From Maribellus comscasis (lineage in GTDB: Bacteria; Bacteroidota; Bacteroidia; Bacteroidales; Prolixibacteraceae), in contig NZ_CP046401.1 in the NCBI RefSeq assembly GCF_009762775.1, forward strand, positions 1 to 64,000: a stretch of 64,000 bases of DNA. The letters are read 5' to 3'. Below, piece after piece: positions 35,579-44,091 of this stretch. The notes beneath the pieces are model-generated. The model searched no databases, was not told the DNA's origin, and saw nothing but the letters and a program-made list of their open reading frames with translations. The first letter of the stretch is position 1; each line of letters starts with the position of its first letter. The position numbers and the translations under genes are program-made.

Positions 35579-36115
35579 TTATTGCAGAATCTTAAATGTT
35601 GGTTTATAATTCACTTGTTTTTTCTTAATATATCTTCTTGTGTTTATAATAATTAATATAAAATTATATAAATACCAAATTATGATTATTAATGGACTTA
35701 TTATAAATAAGGCTATTAGCATTCCAAAAAGTAATATATTCCAGGAAATCTGGTAATTTAAAATTACTTTACCGATAGAATCAACGTTTTTAATTTTATC
35801 TTTTTGGTTAATCCATATAATCATTGGAACTATTATTCCAATCCAGGGGAAAAATATAAATCCTAATTGAGATAAATTAAGTAATGTTATAATGTTGTCA
35901 TCTTCTTGAATCTGCCAATCTATGATTTCTTCGGGCGAAACTTGAAGCGCAATAGCTATTTTTTTCAAAGTATCTCCTCTCGGTATAGATTCTCCATTTT
36001 CAATTCTTTGAATGGTTCTGAGACTTAATCCCGTCTTATTTGCAAGCTCTTCCTGAGATAATCCTTTTTTAATCCTAAAATCTCTTACTCTTTTTGGCAA
36101 CTCTGAATTTTCCAT
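35579..36115 (-). CDS. XRE-type HTH protein with DUF4870-like membrane domain
   Basis: A 178-residue protein. Residues 8-62 form a Cro/XRE helix-turn-helix (KKGLSQEELANKTGLSLRTI). Residues 75-165 form a membrane domain resembling DUF4870 (three hydrophobic segments). Such fusions tether DNA-binding to the membrane; the targets are unknown. It follows the same non-coding-repeat pattern as its neighbour and has A/T-richer codons than the surrounding core genes, consistent with transfer. Confidence 0.85.
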   Translation of the reverse strand: MENSELPKRVRDFRIKKGLSQEELANKTGLSLRTIQRIENGESIPRGDTLKKIAIALQVSPEEIIDWQIQEDDNIITLLNLSQLGFIFFPWIGIIVPMIIWINQKDKIKNVDSIGKVILNYQISWNILLFGMLIALFIISPLIIIIWYLYNFILIIINTRRYIKKKQVNYKPTFKILQ

Positions 36116-36270
36116 TTTACGTGAATATTAAATTGTTGAGTAAAAGTATTTAGTCTCTATTGTCGTTGTAACGTCATTATTGCGACAATTATATGTAAAC
36201 TTTGTCATAATCATAAGTTCATGTATCTGGGATGAATTTCTCATTCGTTATTATGCCACCCAACGGGTAT

Positions 36271-36316
36271 GTAACCCAAAACTTTCATTGACCTTTTTAT
36301 GGTTACTTTGGGTTAC
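36271..36316. repeat. Inverted repeat GTAACCCAAA/TTTGGGTTAC
   Basis: Perfect 10-bp arms (36271-36280 and 36307-36316) are separated by 26 bases, in gene-free DNA upstream of the XRE gene. Confidence 0.5.
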
Positions 36317-36608
36317 AACACCATTTCGGATGGCTAAGCCAGTTCTGAGGAAATATATGTTTTCAGAAAAGCGTTGGATAAGCATCACGGAATGTGTTTT
36401 GTAACGATTCATTTTTAAATGTATTTATGGGTGGCAAAACAGGTTTAGTTCATGAGTTACTGACTTTTTGTGCATTAAAAATAACAATCATTTATTTTAA
36501 AACCAAGGAGTTTCTTCCTGTTCCGCAAAATTTGGCACGGGGGATATCTTTTTGTAAGAAACCGTTACATATCCCGTCGTTAGCCGGTTATGGAAGCGTC
36601 GGCAAGTG

Positions 36609-36817
36609 GGATAGAAGCATTTTGTCGCGGGATACAATGATTATATCCATGGATAGCATGATCATATCCTTGGATAGCGCGATGATATCCCGGTTTTGCG
36701 TCGTAAAAAAGCGGTTTTTGTTGCCAAAAACAGGGATAGGATGATCATATCTCAGGATAGAATGATCATATCCATGGCTACAACGATCATATCCCGGGAT
36801 AGAACGATGTTATCCTT
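36609..36817. repeat. 21-bp imperfect-palindrome repeat array
   Basis: Seven recognisable 21-bp units of type GGATAGnnnGATnATATCCnn start at 36630, 36651, 36672, 36734, 36755, 36776 and 36797. A degenerate unit lies at 36609, and a 41-bp gap holds about two decayed units. Each unit is itself near-palindromic (GGATA...TATCC around ATGATCAT). The units touch, with no spacers, so this is not a CRISPR array. The surrounding gene-free DNA (36116-36941) also has two 21-base units at about 36871-36912 of a different sequence. Confidence 0.75.
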
Positions 36818-36941
36818 AAAAAAAGAAGCATGTAAAAGGAGATTTTGGCAGAAAGCCAAATGGGCAAGGCGATAAAATCGCGCAGCAGTGCAATAAAACC
36901 CTGTAGCGGTGTTCTATAGCCAGGAAGCTAATATAAACCTA

Positions 36942-38480
36942 TCAATTGACTGTTATTTTTAATGCGCAGTAAGGGTGCTTTGTTATATATTTAAATGTGC
37001 CGGAATCGATTGTCTTTTCTTCCAGCGTTTTCATGTTCCAGGTATCAATCACCTCCAGTTTATACGACGAATCCCCCGGCAAATTTATTTCAACGCTCTG
37101 ACTGGGGTCTGCAACATACGCAAGATAATACGCTCCGTGCTTCGAAAAAATGTAAACATTATTGTTCAGGTTTTCGGGATCACCCTTATCATTCAATTCA
37201 GGTTTCATAGCTGTTACAGGTGCCTGTTCCAATATTGATTGAAAAAAAACTATTCTTTCCGGGCTTTCGCCAACACACGTTCCTCCTTTTGACCACCATC
37301 TGACTTCGGAAGTATCGGAGTCGTTTGTATATGTTTCGCCATGTGTGCCATATCCTCCGCTTAAACCGGCCATCCAGAAATAACTGACCATTTCTTCCCC
37401 GCTTAAATTGCCCCAGTCACTGGGAACGTCTCCCTCGTAACGCATTTCATCAAACATCAGTGGTTTTTTGTATCGCTTCCTCCACTTCTCAGCATTGTAA
37501 AACTGTGAGGTTTGCGCACTTACATGTGTAAGCCACGGGCGCGAGTGATCATAAAAATGATCTTCAGAACCATACCAGTTATGTATTCCCCTCATCCGCT
37601 GATAGGGATCCTCATTTTGTAACAATGTTCCTATTCCTTCCCAGTCGATGGTTTCCTTTATATCGGGTATATCCCATTCATTGGCCAGCGACCACCAAAC
37701 GTTCCTGTACGCAGAAATGCGCGCCACCATATAACGGACATACCGTTTGTTCATTTCGCTTCCCATTTTGCTGTATCCCCAGCGATCGTAGGGATGAAAC
37801 AGAATCACATCTGCCTGAATGCCCAAATCGCAAAGTTGTTTTATACGCTTATCAAAATTCTGAAAAAATTCAATATCCGGATTTTCAAAATTGTTCTTGC
37901 TATTTATTCGTTCAAAAGGATATCTCCAGGGTTCAGTTTCATTTCCGTATATATATGATTTGGGAAAAACGCACATTCTAATTTTATTAAACGGCACTTT
38001 TGCCATTGTTTCCAGCGTTTGTTCCTGAATAGATTGTTTTACACTTGTCCACTGGTAGGCAGTTGTTCCTACCGAATAAAAAGGAGTACTGTCGGCATAT
38101 TGCAGATACCAGGTATTTACAACTTTTACAGGCCCATGATTTTCTCCCGTTGGCGGTACACAAAGGAATTCGCCGGTTTTCCCCAAAAGATCATTGTTGT
38201 TGCTTTGCGTTTTATACTTCCATACTCCTTGCACAGGAGGTGAAAAACGAATTCTGAAAGTGTCGTTGCCATCGTAAAAACCGGGAACTAAAATACGTTT
38301 GTCGCCATTTACAAACTCGGCACTTATCTCTGTGTTCATAAAAGGATTTCCCTCCACAGAAGCAAACAGACTTAACTGAAAAACATCCCATTGTTCGGTT
38401 TCTGGTAACTGATTTTGTTTTGCACACGAAGCAAAAAAGAAGGCAAGCAGAATAAGCAGATAATTCTTTACGTTTTTCAT
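36942..38480 (-). CDS. DUF5060/DUF4038 glycoside hydrolase-like lipoprotein
   Basis: A 512-residue lipoprotein (lipobox FASCAKQ). Residues about 25-110 are a DUF5060 beta-sandwich. Residues 120-420 are a DUF4038-type TIM barrel with WWSLANEWDIPD (probable acid/base E) and MFDEMRYEGD (probable nucleophile E). Residues 425-512 are a DUF5605-like C-terminal sandwich. Related proteins are cell-envelope hydrolases acting on plant or algal glycans (GH140-like families). The specificity is unknown. It is the last gene of the minus-strand sugar cluster. Confidence 0.88.
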   Translation of the reverse strand: MKNVKNYLLILLAFFFASCAKQNQLPETEQWDVFQLSLFASVEGNPFMNTEISAEFVNGDKRILVPGFYDGNDTFRIRFSPPVQGVWKYKTQSNNNDLLGKTGEFLCVPPTGENHGPVKVVNTWYLQYADSTPFYSVGTTAYQWTSVKQSIQEQTLETMAKVPFNKIRMCVFPKSYIYGNETEPWRYPFERINSKNNFENPDIEFFQNFDKRIKQLCDLGIQADVILFHPYDRWGYSKMGSEMNKRYVRYMVARISAYRNVWWSLANEWDIPDIKETIDWEGIGTLLQNEDPYQRMRGIHNWYGSEDHFYDHSRPWLTHVSAQTSQFYNAEKWRKRYKKPLMFDEMRYEGDVPSDWGNLSGEEMVSYFWMAGLSGGYGTHGETYTNDSDTSEVRWWSKGGTCVGESPERIVFFQSILEQAPVTAMKPELNDKGDPENLNNNVYIFSKHGAYYLAYVADPSQSVEINLPGDSSYKLEVIDTWNMKTLEEKTIDSGTFKYITKHPYCALKITVN

Positions 38481-38522
38481 GCAATAACAGGTTTAATTGG
38501 TTTAGGTATTAAAACTTATTTT

Positions 38523-39521
38523 CTATAGCGAATCCCGTAATTTCACATATGTTGGAAGTACAATTTCGGTTCTTAATTTGTTTTTTACAAATGCGGCGGC
38601 TCTTTTTCCCATTTCCTCAAAATCGGTTGATATCACCGAAATCCCGCTTCCAACAATCTCCTTCATTGGAGTGTCGTTATACGAAAGCACTCCGACATCC
38701 TTTCCCAGTACAAGATTTCTGTTCCGGCACTCTTTAATTATTTTAACCAGATCGGCATCCCGGATTACAAAGTACGCCTGCCCTTTTTTTAACTCTGAAA
38801 TTTCAAAATGAGCATTTTTTATATACTTAACCTGATTCTTTTTACAAAATTTTTTGATCGCTTTTGCTGTTTCTGAAGGATGCGGCGTATTGTTCTCTTC
38901 ATAAATTAAAACCAGTTCCTCATATTTTTTTATGGCGTCAGCGCTCTGTTCAAGACAGGAAATAACCGATTCGTAAAAATTCTGGGTCAGGTAATTCATT
39001 TTATCGTTATCCGGTTTTCCCATATCGATTATCAACAGCTTGTTGGTATCGATCTTCTCCAAAATCGGGTCAACACTTTTATGATCGATATTCATTATCA
39101 CATACATACTGTATCGCCCCAAACTATTTTGAACAAGTTGCCGAAAAACTTCATGATTGTAATGGTGAAACAGTAGATCGACGGAATACGCCTCCGGCAG
39201 ATCAGCCCGAAACGATTGGTACAGCTGCTCTTTAAAAGCACTAAAATCATCGAGCAACATAAAAACTTTAAATGACTCGTTGGCGACGTAATATCCTTTT
39301 GTTGGCGCCGATTCAACCACACTTCTTCTTTTAAGGATATTATAGGCTTTAAAAACCGTGTCGCGGGAAAAGCCGCTTTCCAAACTCAACTGGTTTACCG
39401 ACGGCAACACATCGCCCACTTTTAGCTTGCCCGTACTGATTGCCTCGGTTATGGAATAAACCAGTTGCTGTACTTTGGTTTGTCCGGCTAATTCGGCTAT
39501 ATGTAGCTCAAAATCATTCAA
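38523..39521 (-). CDS. GntR-type regulator with LacI-like sugar sensor
   Basis: A 332-residue regulator. Residues about 10-80 are a GntR winged helix (LPSVNQLSLESGFSRDTVFK), and residues about 90-332 are a periplasmic-binding-protein fold as in LacI/GalR (GVLSYNDTPMKEIVGSGISV and VISTDFEEMGKRAAAF). This combination is common in Bacteroidetes fucose and rhamnose loci. It lies in the fucose-isomerase cluster and is the probable repressor, with a sugar or sugar phosphate as effector. Confidence 0.9.
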   Translation of the reverse strand: MNDFELHIAELAGQTKVQQLVYSITEAISTGKLKVGDVLPSVNQLSLESGFSRDTVFKAYNILKRRSVVESAPTKGYYVANESFKVFMLLDDFSAFKEQLYQSFRADLPEAYSVDLLFHHYNHEVFRQLVQNSLGRYSMYVIMNIDHKSVDPILEKIDTNKLLIIDMGKPDNDKMNYLTQNFYESVISCLEQSADAIKKYEELVLIYEENNTPHPSETAKAIKKFCKKNQVKYIKNAHFEISELKKGQAYFVIRDADLVKIIKECRNRNLVLGKDVGVLSYNDTPMKEIVGSGISVISTDFEEMGKRAAAFVKNKLRTEIVLPTYVKLRDSL

Positions 39522-39533
39522 AATAATTTTTGT

Positions 39534-40760
39534 TTAAAAAGCGTTTTTAATTTCAGAAACAGTTATCCCAAAAACCTGCCGGCAAATACCATTTAAATCT
39601 TCTTCTTCTCCTTCAAAATGGACGGTAAGCTGTGTGTGTGCAGCACGCTCCCCGGACTGTAAGGCCAGAGCCGGTGACGATGACTCCAGCTCGTAAAATG
39701 GTCCCAACTGGCTTTCATCTTCCAAAGGTCCGTCGTTGTAGGCGTTAATGGCATCTCCTTTAAAAGGAAAATCCTGCAGCTCCCAGGCCGAATTTACATA
39801 GTCGACAGCAGCTTCCGGAATATTGGTTTTTACGATGGTTAAAACCTTATTCTCTGTGTCGTAGCTACCTAAATAAGGCAATGCCCGTTGCGGAGGGATT
39901 CCAATTTTTCCACGCTCTTTTCCGTCTCCTCTAAAAAATATCATTCCGTCTCTCACTTTTAAACGATCTTCCGGAATCTTTCCAAAGTAATCGTCTTTTA
40001 CAATATAATCTGATTCAACATCGGTTTTGTAAGGGATAAAAATAGTTACCGATGGCGAAGGATTAAACATCCCAAGCAACCATATCGAGAGAAGACCGGT
40101 TTCCTTTTCCCAGGCTTTATCACCTGTATTTTTTACCGTATTTACCGTTTGATAACCTACACATTTTGCATCTGCAGGAATACTGACGCTGAGTTCATCT
40201 TCCAAAACAGGATTTTCCAGAATTTCAATTTTCCTGTTTACCTCCAATTGAAAATGAAAATCGCTGTAATTGACTAATTCAATTGATTTTGAAAAAACAG
40301 CTTCTTTTTCATTTGCTTCAACAATATCGTATGTTTCCGTGTCGATGCTTGCCGGAGTATTCCAGTCTTCAAAATCAAACCCCTTCCCCGCCGGGAAAAA
40401 GATTGAAAACTGTCCTCCTTCAGGTCCCAGCCAAAAACGTTCTTCGCCTCCCACCGGATTGAATTGTTTTAAAACTTCACCGGAAGAAATCAAATCATGA
40501 TTTATCCAGCCGTAACTTTTCCCGGATTTTCCGGCAGAAGTACTTGTCATAACACGTCCCTGATACTTTGCAGAAAGTAAAATACGCGCATTTTTATTGA
40601 TGAGTTCAATCGGTTTTTCGTTTTTTTGCAATGTTTCCAAATCGTAACCGTAACTCCCTTTTTCAAAATTTTGCATTTCCACGGATGTATCTGTTTTCTT
40701 TCCGGCATTTGAACAACCAAGAAAAAAAACAACAATTATTATTAAACTAAATATTTTCAT
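39534..40760 (-). CDS. DUF6786-type lipoprotein
   Basis: A protein of about 408 residues with a lipobox signal peptide (VVFFLGCSNAG) and a beta-rich body. DUF6786 members cluster with sugar-use genes and have a galactose-mutarotase-like fold; the role is unknown, perhaps ring opening or sugar binding outside the membrane. The start at 40760 is chosen because a terminator hairpin occupies the region up to 40764 of the longer frame. It is cotranscribed in part with fucI. Confidence 0.8.
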   Translation of the reverse strand: MKIFSLIIIVVFFLGCSNAGKKTDTSVEMQNFEKGSYGYDLETLQKNEKPIELINKNARILLSAKYQGRVMTSTSAGKSGKSYGWINHDLISSGEVLKQFNPVGGEERFWLGPEGGQFSIFFPAGKGFDFEDWNTPASIDTETYDIVEANEKEAVFSKSIELVNYSDFHFQLEVNRKIEILENPVLEDELSVSIPADAKCVGYQTVNTVKNTGDKAWEKETGLLSIWLLGMFNPSPSVTIFIPYKTDVESDYIVKDDYFGKIPEDRLKVRDGMIFFRGDGKERGKIGIPPQRALPYLGSYDTENKVLTIVKTNIPEAAVDYVNSAWELQDFPFKGDAINAYNDGPLEDESQLGPFYELESSSPALALQSGERAAHTQLTVHFEGEEEDLNGICRQVFGITVSEIKNAF

Positions 40761-40763
40761 TTT

Positions 40764-40799
40764 GAAAAAAATTGTTACCCGGCTATTCACCGGGTAACA
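40764..40799 (-). terminator. Intrinsic terminator between fucI and the DUF6786 gene
   Basis: On the minus strand, TGTTACCCGG pairs with CCGGGTAACA (10 bp, perfect, loop TGAATAG) and is followed by ATTTTTTTC. Downstream genes would be read only by read-through, so fucI should be expressed above them. Confidence 0.75.
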
Positions 40800-40808
40800 C
40801 CGTACGAA

Positions 40809-42590
40809 CTATTTATAAACGGGACCAAAATTATCGCAAGCTCTGTAATCAGCGCCTTCTTTGTCCTCGCCAAAAGCATTCCAGGCACTGGGCCTGAAAA
40901 TAGATTCTTCGTCTACATTATGCATACAAACCGGAATACGCAGAATTGAAGCCATAGTTATCAGATCTGCACCGATGTGCCCGTAACTGATGGCACCGTG
41001 ATTTGCCCCCCAGTTTGCCATCACCGAATAAACATCTTTAAACGCTCCTTTTCCGGTCAGCTTTGGAACAAACCAGGTAGTTGGCCAGGTCGGATCGGTA
41101 CGCTTATCCAAAACTTTGTGAATGTCTTCGTCTAAATCAACCGTGTAGCCTTCGGCAATCTGAAGCACCGGCCCCTGCCCTTTTACAAGATTTATCCTCG
41201 ACATTGTAACGGGCATTTCCCCTTCAGTTTTAAACTGACTGGAATAACCGCCTCCTCTGAAATATCCTTTGTTTGCAGGGCAAAAACGCGTATTCTCCAT
41301 ACAGCGGGTTACATCTTCTTCTGTTACATCCCAGAACGGTTTCATTACCGGGTTACCCTGCTCGTCCTTCTGTTGAGCTGTTGCATCCATTGTTGTAGAA
41401 CCGGAATTTATCAGGTGGATAATTCCAAATTTCGCCAAACCGGTGAGTTCTTTTCCTGTTACCCTTTTTACTGCGTCTGGACTCCAATAGGTACGAACAT
41501 CAGAGAAAATCTGGGCTGTATTTGTTAACAGGTGCCCGAATAACATGGGTACCGCATTTAAACTGTCATTTTCAGTGGCAAAAACAAAGGCCTCACGAAT
41601 CCCATTCCAGTCAAACGAACTATTTAAAATTGTTTCTGAAAAATCGCCGTTTGGATAGTAGTCGGTCCACTGACGTTGTCCCTGAAAACCTCCGGCAATA
41701 GCATTTCTTCCCAACGCTTCTTCGCCAAATCCGGCTTCTTTGAGTTTTGGATTCCCTATCATCAGATCCCTAAAAATCAAAGTCATTTTAACAACAATCT
41801 CCCATTCCCAGTCTTTTCTTTCGCGGTCACCCCGGACAAGCACATTATTATTGTCTTCTCCTTCAATACAATTTTCCCTGGTCCATTTCAGGGCTTTTTC
41901 ATATTCCTCCTTATCGTAAATCTCTTCGTCAATCCGACGTTTTACTTCCGTCATATCAACAAATTCGGTTCGCATTCCAAGATAGTCCTGGAAAAAATCC
42001 GGATTCACCATCGAACCTGCAATTCCCATCGAAGTATATCCCAGCGACAAATAAGTTTTGCCTTTCATTTGTGCAACTGCAAGAGCTGATTTTACAAAAC
42101 GTAATATTTTTTCTTTTACATCTTCAGGTATGCTTTGGTCTCCTGCATCCTGCACATCCCGTCCATAAATTCCAAAAGCCGGCAAACCTTTCTGTGTATA
42201 ACCAGCCAAAGCTGCTGCCAAATACACCGCTCCCGGACGTTCTGTTCCGTTAAATCCCCATACCGCTTTAGGAATCAAAGGACTGGCATCCATTACCTCG
42301 GTGCCGTAACACCAGCATGGAGTAACCGTTAAGGATACACCAACTCCTTCTTTTTCAAACTTGTCAGCACACATTGCAGCCTCTGCAACACCGCCAATGG
42401 TTGTATCTGCAATAACACATTCAATTTTTTCACCTCCCGGAAACCGTAAATTATCTTCAATAAGTTTCTGAGCGGCTTTTGCCATATTCATGGTTTGTTC
42501 TTCAAGAGATTCCCGAACACCTCTTTCACGCCCGTCGATAACCGGACGAATACCGACTTTAGGTAGTCTGCCTATTAATCTGTTTGTCAT
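40809..42590 (-). CDS. fucI: L-fucose isomerase
   Basis: Converts L-fucose to L-fuculose (also D-arabinose to D-ribulose) with Mn2+. The 593-residue length and the N-terminal [20 protein letters not shown], the [10 protein letters not shown] segment and the [18 protein letters not shown] stretch are characteristic of FucI. Fuculokinase and aldolase are absent from the window, so the rest of the pathway must lie elsewhere. The GntR-type regulator two genes downstream is the likely controller. Confidence 0.97.
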   Translation of the reverse strand: MTNRLIGRLPKVGIRPVIDGRERGVRESLEEQTMNMAKAAQKLIEDNLRFPGGEKIECVIADTTIGGVAEAAMCADKFEKEGVGVSLTVTPCWCYGTEVMDASPLIPKAVWGFNGTERPGAVYLAAALAGYTQKGLPAFGIYGRDVQDAGDQSIPEDVKEKILRFVKSALAVAQMKGKTYLSLGYTSMGIAGSMVNPDFFQDYLGMRTEFVDMTEVKRRIDEEIYDKEEYEKALKWTRENCIEGEDNNNVLVRGDRERKDWEWEIVVKMTLIFRDLMIGNPKLKEAGFGEEALGRNAIAGGFQGQRQWTDYYPNGDFSETILNSSFDWNGIREAFVFATENDSLNAVPMLFGHLLTNTAQIFSDVRTYWSPDAVKRVTGKELTGLAKFGIIHLINSGSTTMDATAQQKDEQGNPVMKPFWDVTEEDVTRCMENTRFCPANKGYFRGGGYSSQFKTEGEMPVTMSRINLVKGQGPVLQIAEGYTVDLDEDIHKVLDKRTDPTWPTTWFVPKLTGKGAFKDVYSVMANWGANHGAISYGHIGADLITMASILRIPVCMHNVDEESIFRPSAWNAFGEDKEGADYRACDNFGPVYK

Positions 42591-43003
42591 TTTTATTGGT
42601 TTATTTAAAATGTTTTTATGAATTATTATTCAAAAATACAGAACTATTCCACACTATGCTGTCCTGTACTGTGCTGCAATTTACAAAACTTTTATTTATT
42701 TCTTTTTGCAGTAACATTTATTAACAAATAAAATTTCAGGGAGAAGCTTTAATTCACAATTCGTACCACAATCCTCATTATCGCGAATTTTCAGATTCGT
42801 TCTACAATCATTTTGAAATCAAAATATTACAACACACAAAACTCACCCCTAAATCAAACAACGCACAAACCAATAAAACAAAAGTTCATAAACAAAACAA
42901 AGAAAGACCTAAACATCTGATTTACAACCAATAAAACACGAAAAAACTTAACAAAACTGTTGTCAAATATTTTTACTTTTGAAAAAAACAAACCAAAGAA
43001 TAC
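42591..43003. promoter_or_regulatory. Divergent control region between fucI and the rhodanese gene
   Basis: 413 bases without a gene. It holds a direct repeat ATTCGTACCACAATC (42759-42773) and ATTCGTTCTACAATC (42795-42809), 13 of 15 identical and 36 bases apart. CTGTC CTGTA CTGTG CTGCA runs near 42660-42680. An exact -7 box TACTTTTG at 42975-42982 serves the rhodanese gene. Confidence 0.45.
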
Positions 43004-43984
43004 ATGAAAAATTTTACTATCTGCTTCACCGCCTTGTTTGTATTTGGTCTATTCTTTACAGCAACTTCGTCGGCCACGGAAAGTGACAACATCTACAAAA
43101 AACTCACGGTTCAGCTATGCGACAGTCTGATAAATGCAAATGAAACCAATCCGAATTTTGTGATTATTGATGTTCGGACTCCTAGTCAATGGCTGGCTGA
43201 ACATCTGCAAGGTTCGATAAACAGGAATTACTATGATTCTGATTTTACAGAACAACTCGATGCACTTCCCAGGCACAAAACTTATTTAATTCACTGTCAG
43301 TCAGGAGGCAGAAGCAGCGGTACATTTACAAAAATGCAAAATTTAGGTTTTGCCGAGGTCTATGACATGCAGGGAGGAATAAGTTCATGGAAAAGTGCTT
43401 CGCTGCCAACCACTTCTGAAATAGCCCCGAAACTCATGCTGGTTTCAAAAGAAGAAATAAGGGGAACATCAAATACCGATTCGATAAAAATTACTGTAAC
43501 CAATCGTGCCAACGATATCTTAAGCTTTAGTTCTCTTGAGCTTTTTGACATTCACAACACCTATTCTGATTTTGATGTGGAGCTGGAATTGGAGGGTGCC
43601 GAAGATTATACATTTTATGTATTTCATGAACCCGGATATACAGAAACTGATTCAACCTGCATTATATTGGAAAGCAACGGAGGGCAACTGGATATAGATG
43701 TGGTTTTCAAAAATGGTGTTATCCAAACCATTCCGGAACAGGAAATTGCCGGTTATATGATTTTTCCAAATCCGGCCAGTGACTATTTACAATTTAACGC
43801 CAACACAGTGCAGTTGATTGACAAAATCAGAATTATTGATATTACAGGAAAAACCATTCTGCTGGCAAATAATTTTGATCCGGCAGGAAAATTAGATATT
43901 GGTGAACTGCCAACGGGAATTCATATTTTAACCCTTTATAGTGGTAAAATTACACAGACTCAAAAAATTGTGATAAACCGTTAA
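43004..43984 (+). CDS. Rhodanese-domain protein with T9SS sorting tail
   Basis: A 326-residue exported protein. The signal peptide (1-24) is followed by a rhodanese domain (about 35-130) with catalytic C98 in HCQSGGRSS. A linker and beta domain (140-240) come next, then a type IX secretion C-terminal domain (about 255-326) starting IFPNPASDYLQF and ending KIVINR. The protein should be secreted by the Bacteroidetes T9SS and anchored or released at the surface. A rhodanese outside the cell points to sulfur transfer or cyanide/thiosulfate handling at the surface. Confidence 0.9.
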   Translation: MKNFTICFTALFVFGLFFTATSSATESDNIYKKLTVQLCDSLINANETNPNFVIIDVRTPSQWLAEHLQGSINRNYYDSDFTEQLDALPRHKTYLIHCQSGGRSSGTFTKMQNLGFAEVYDMQGGISSWKSASLPTTSEIAPKLMLVSKEEIRGTSNTDSIKITVTNRANDILSFSSLELFDIHNTYSDFDVELELEGAEDYTFYVFHEPGYTETDSTCIILESNGGQLDIDVVFKNGVIQTIPEQEIAGYMIFPNPASDYLQFNANTVQLIDKIRIIDITGKTILLANNFDPAGKLDIGELPTGIHILTLYSGKITQTQKIVINR

Positions 43985-44091
43985 GAAAACATAATTCAGT
44001 ATTGTCTTTCTTAATTTTACTTTTACCCGGTGTTTCGTTTTCCAAAAAGCCATTATATTCGCGTAGCCGTCAATTAAAAACAATTGAAACC

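Noticed and set aside
36394..36744. 116-residue open frame through the repeat array as a gene
   Set aside because: It is generated by the 21-bp (seven-codon) repeat, has no start signal and no recognisable domain.
36609..36817. CRISPR array
   Set aside because: The 21-bp units touch each other without spacers, vary internally, and no cas genes are present.
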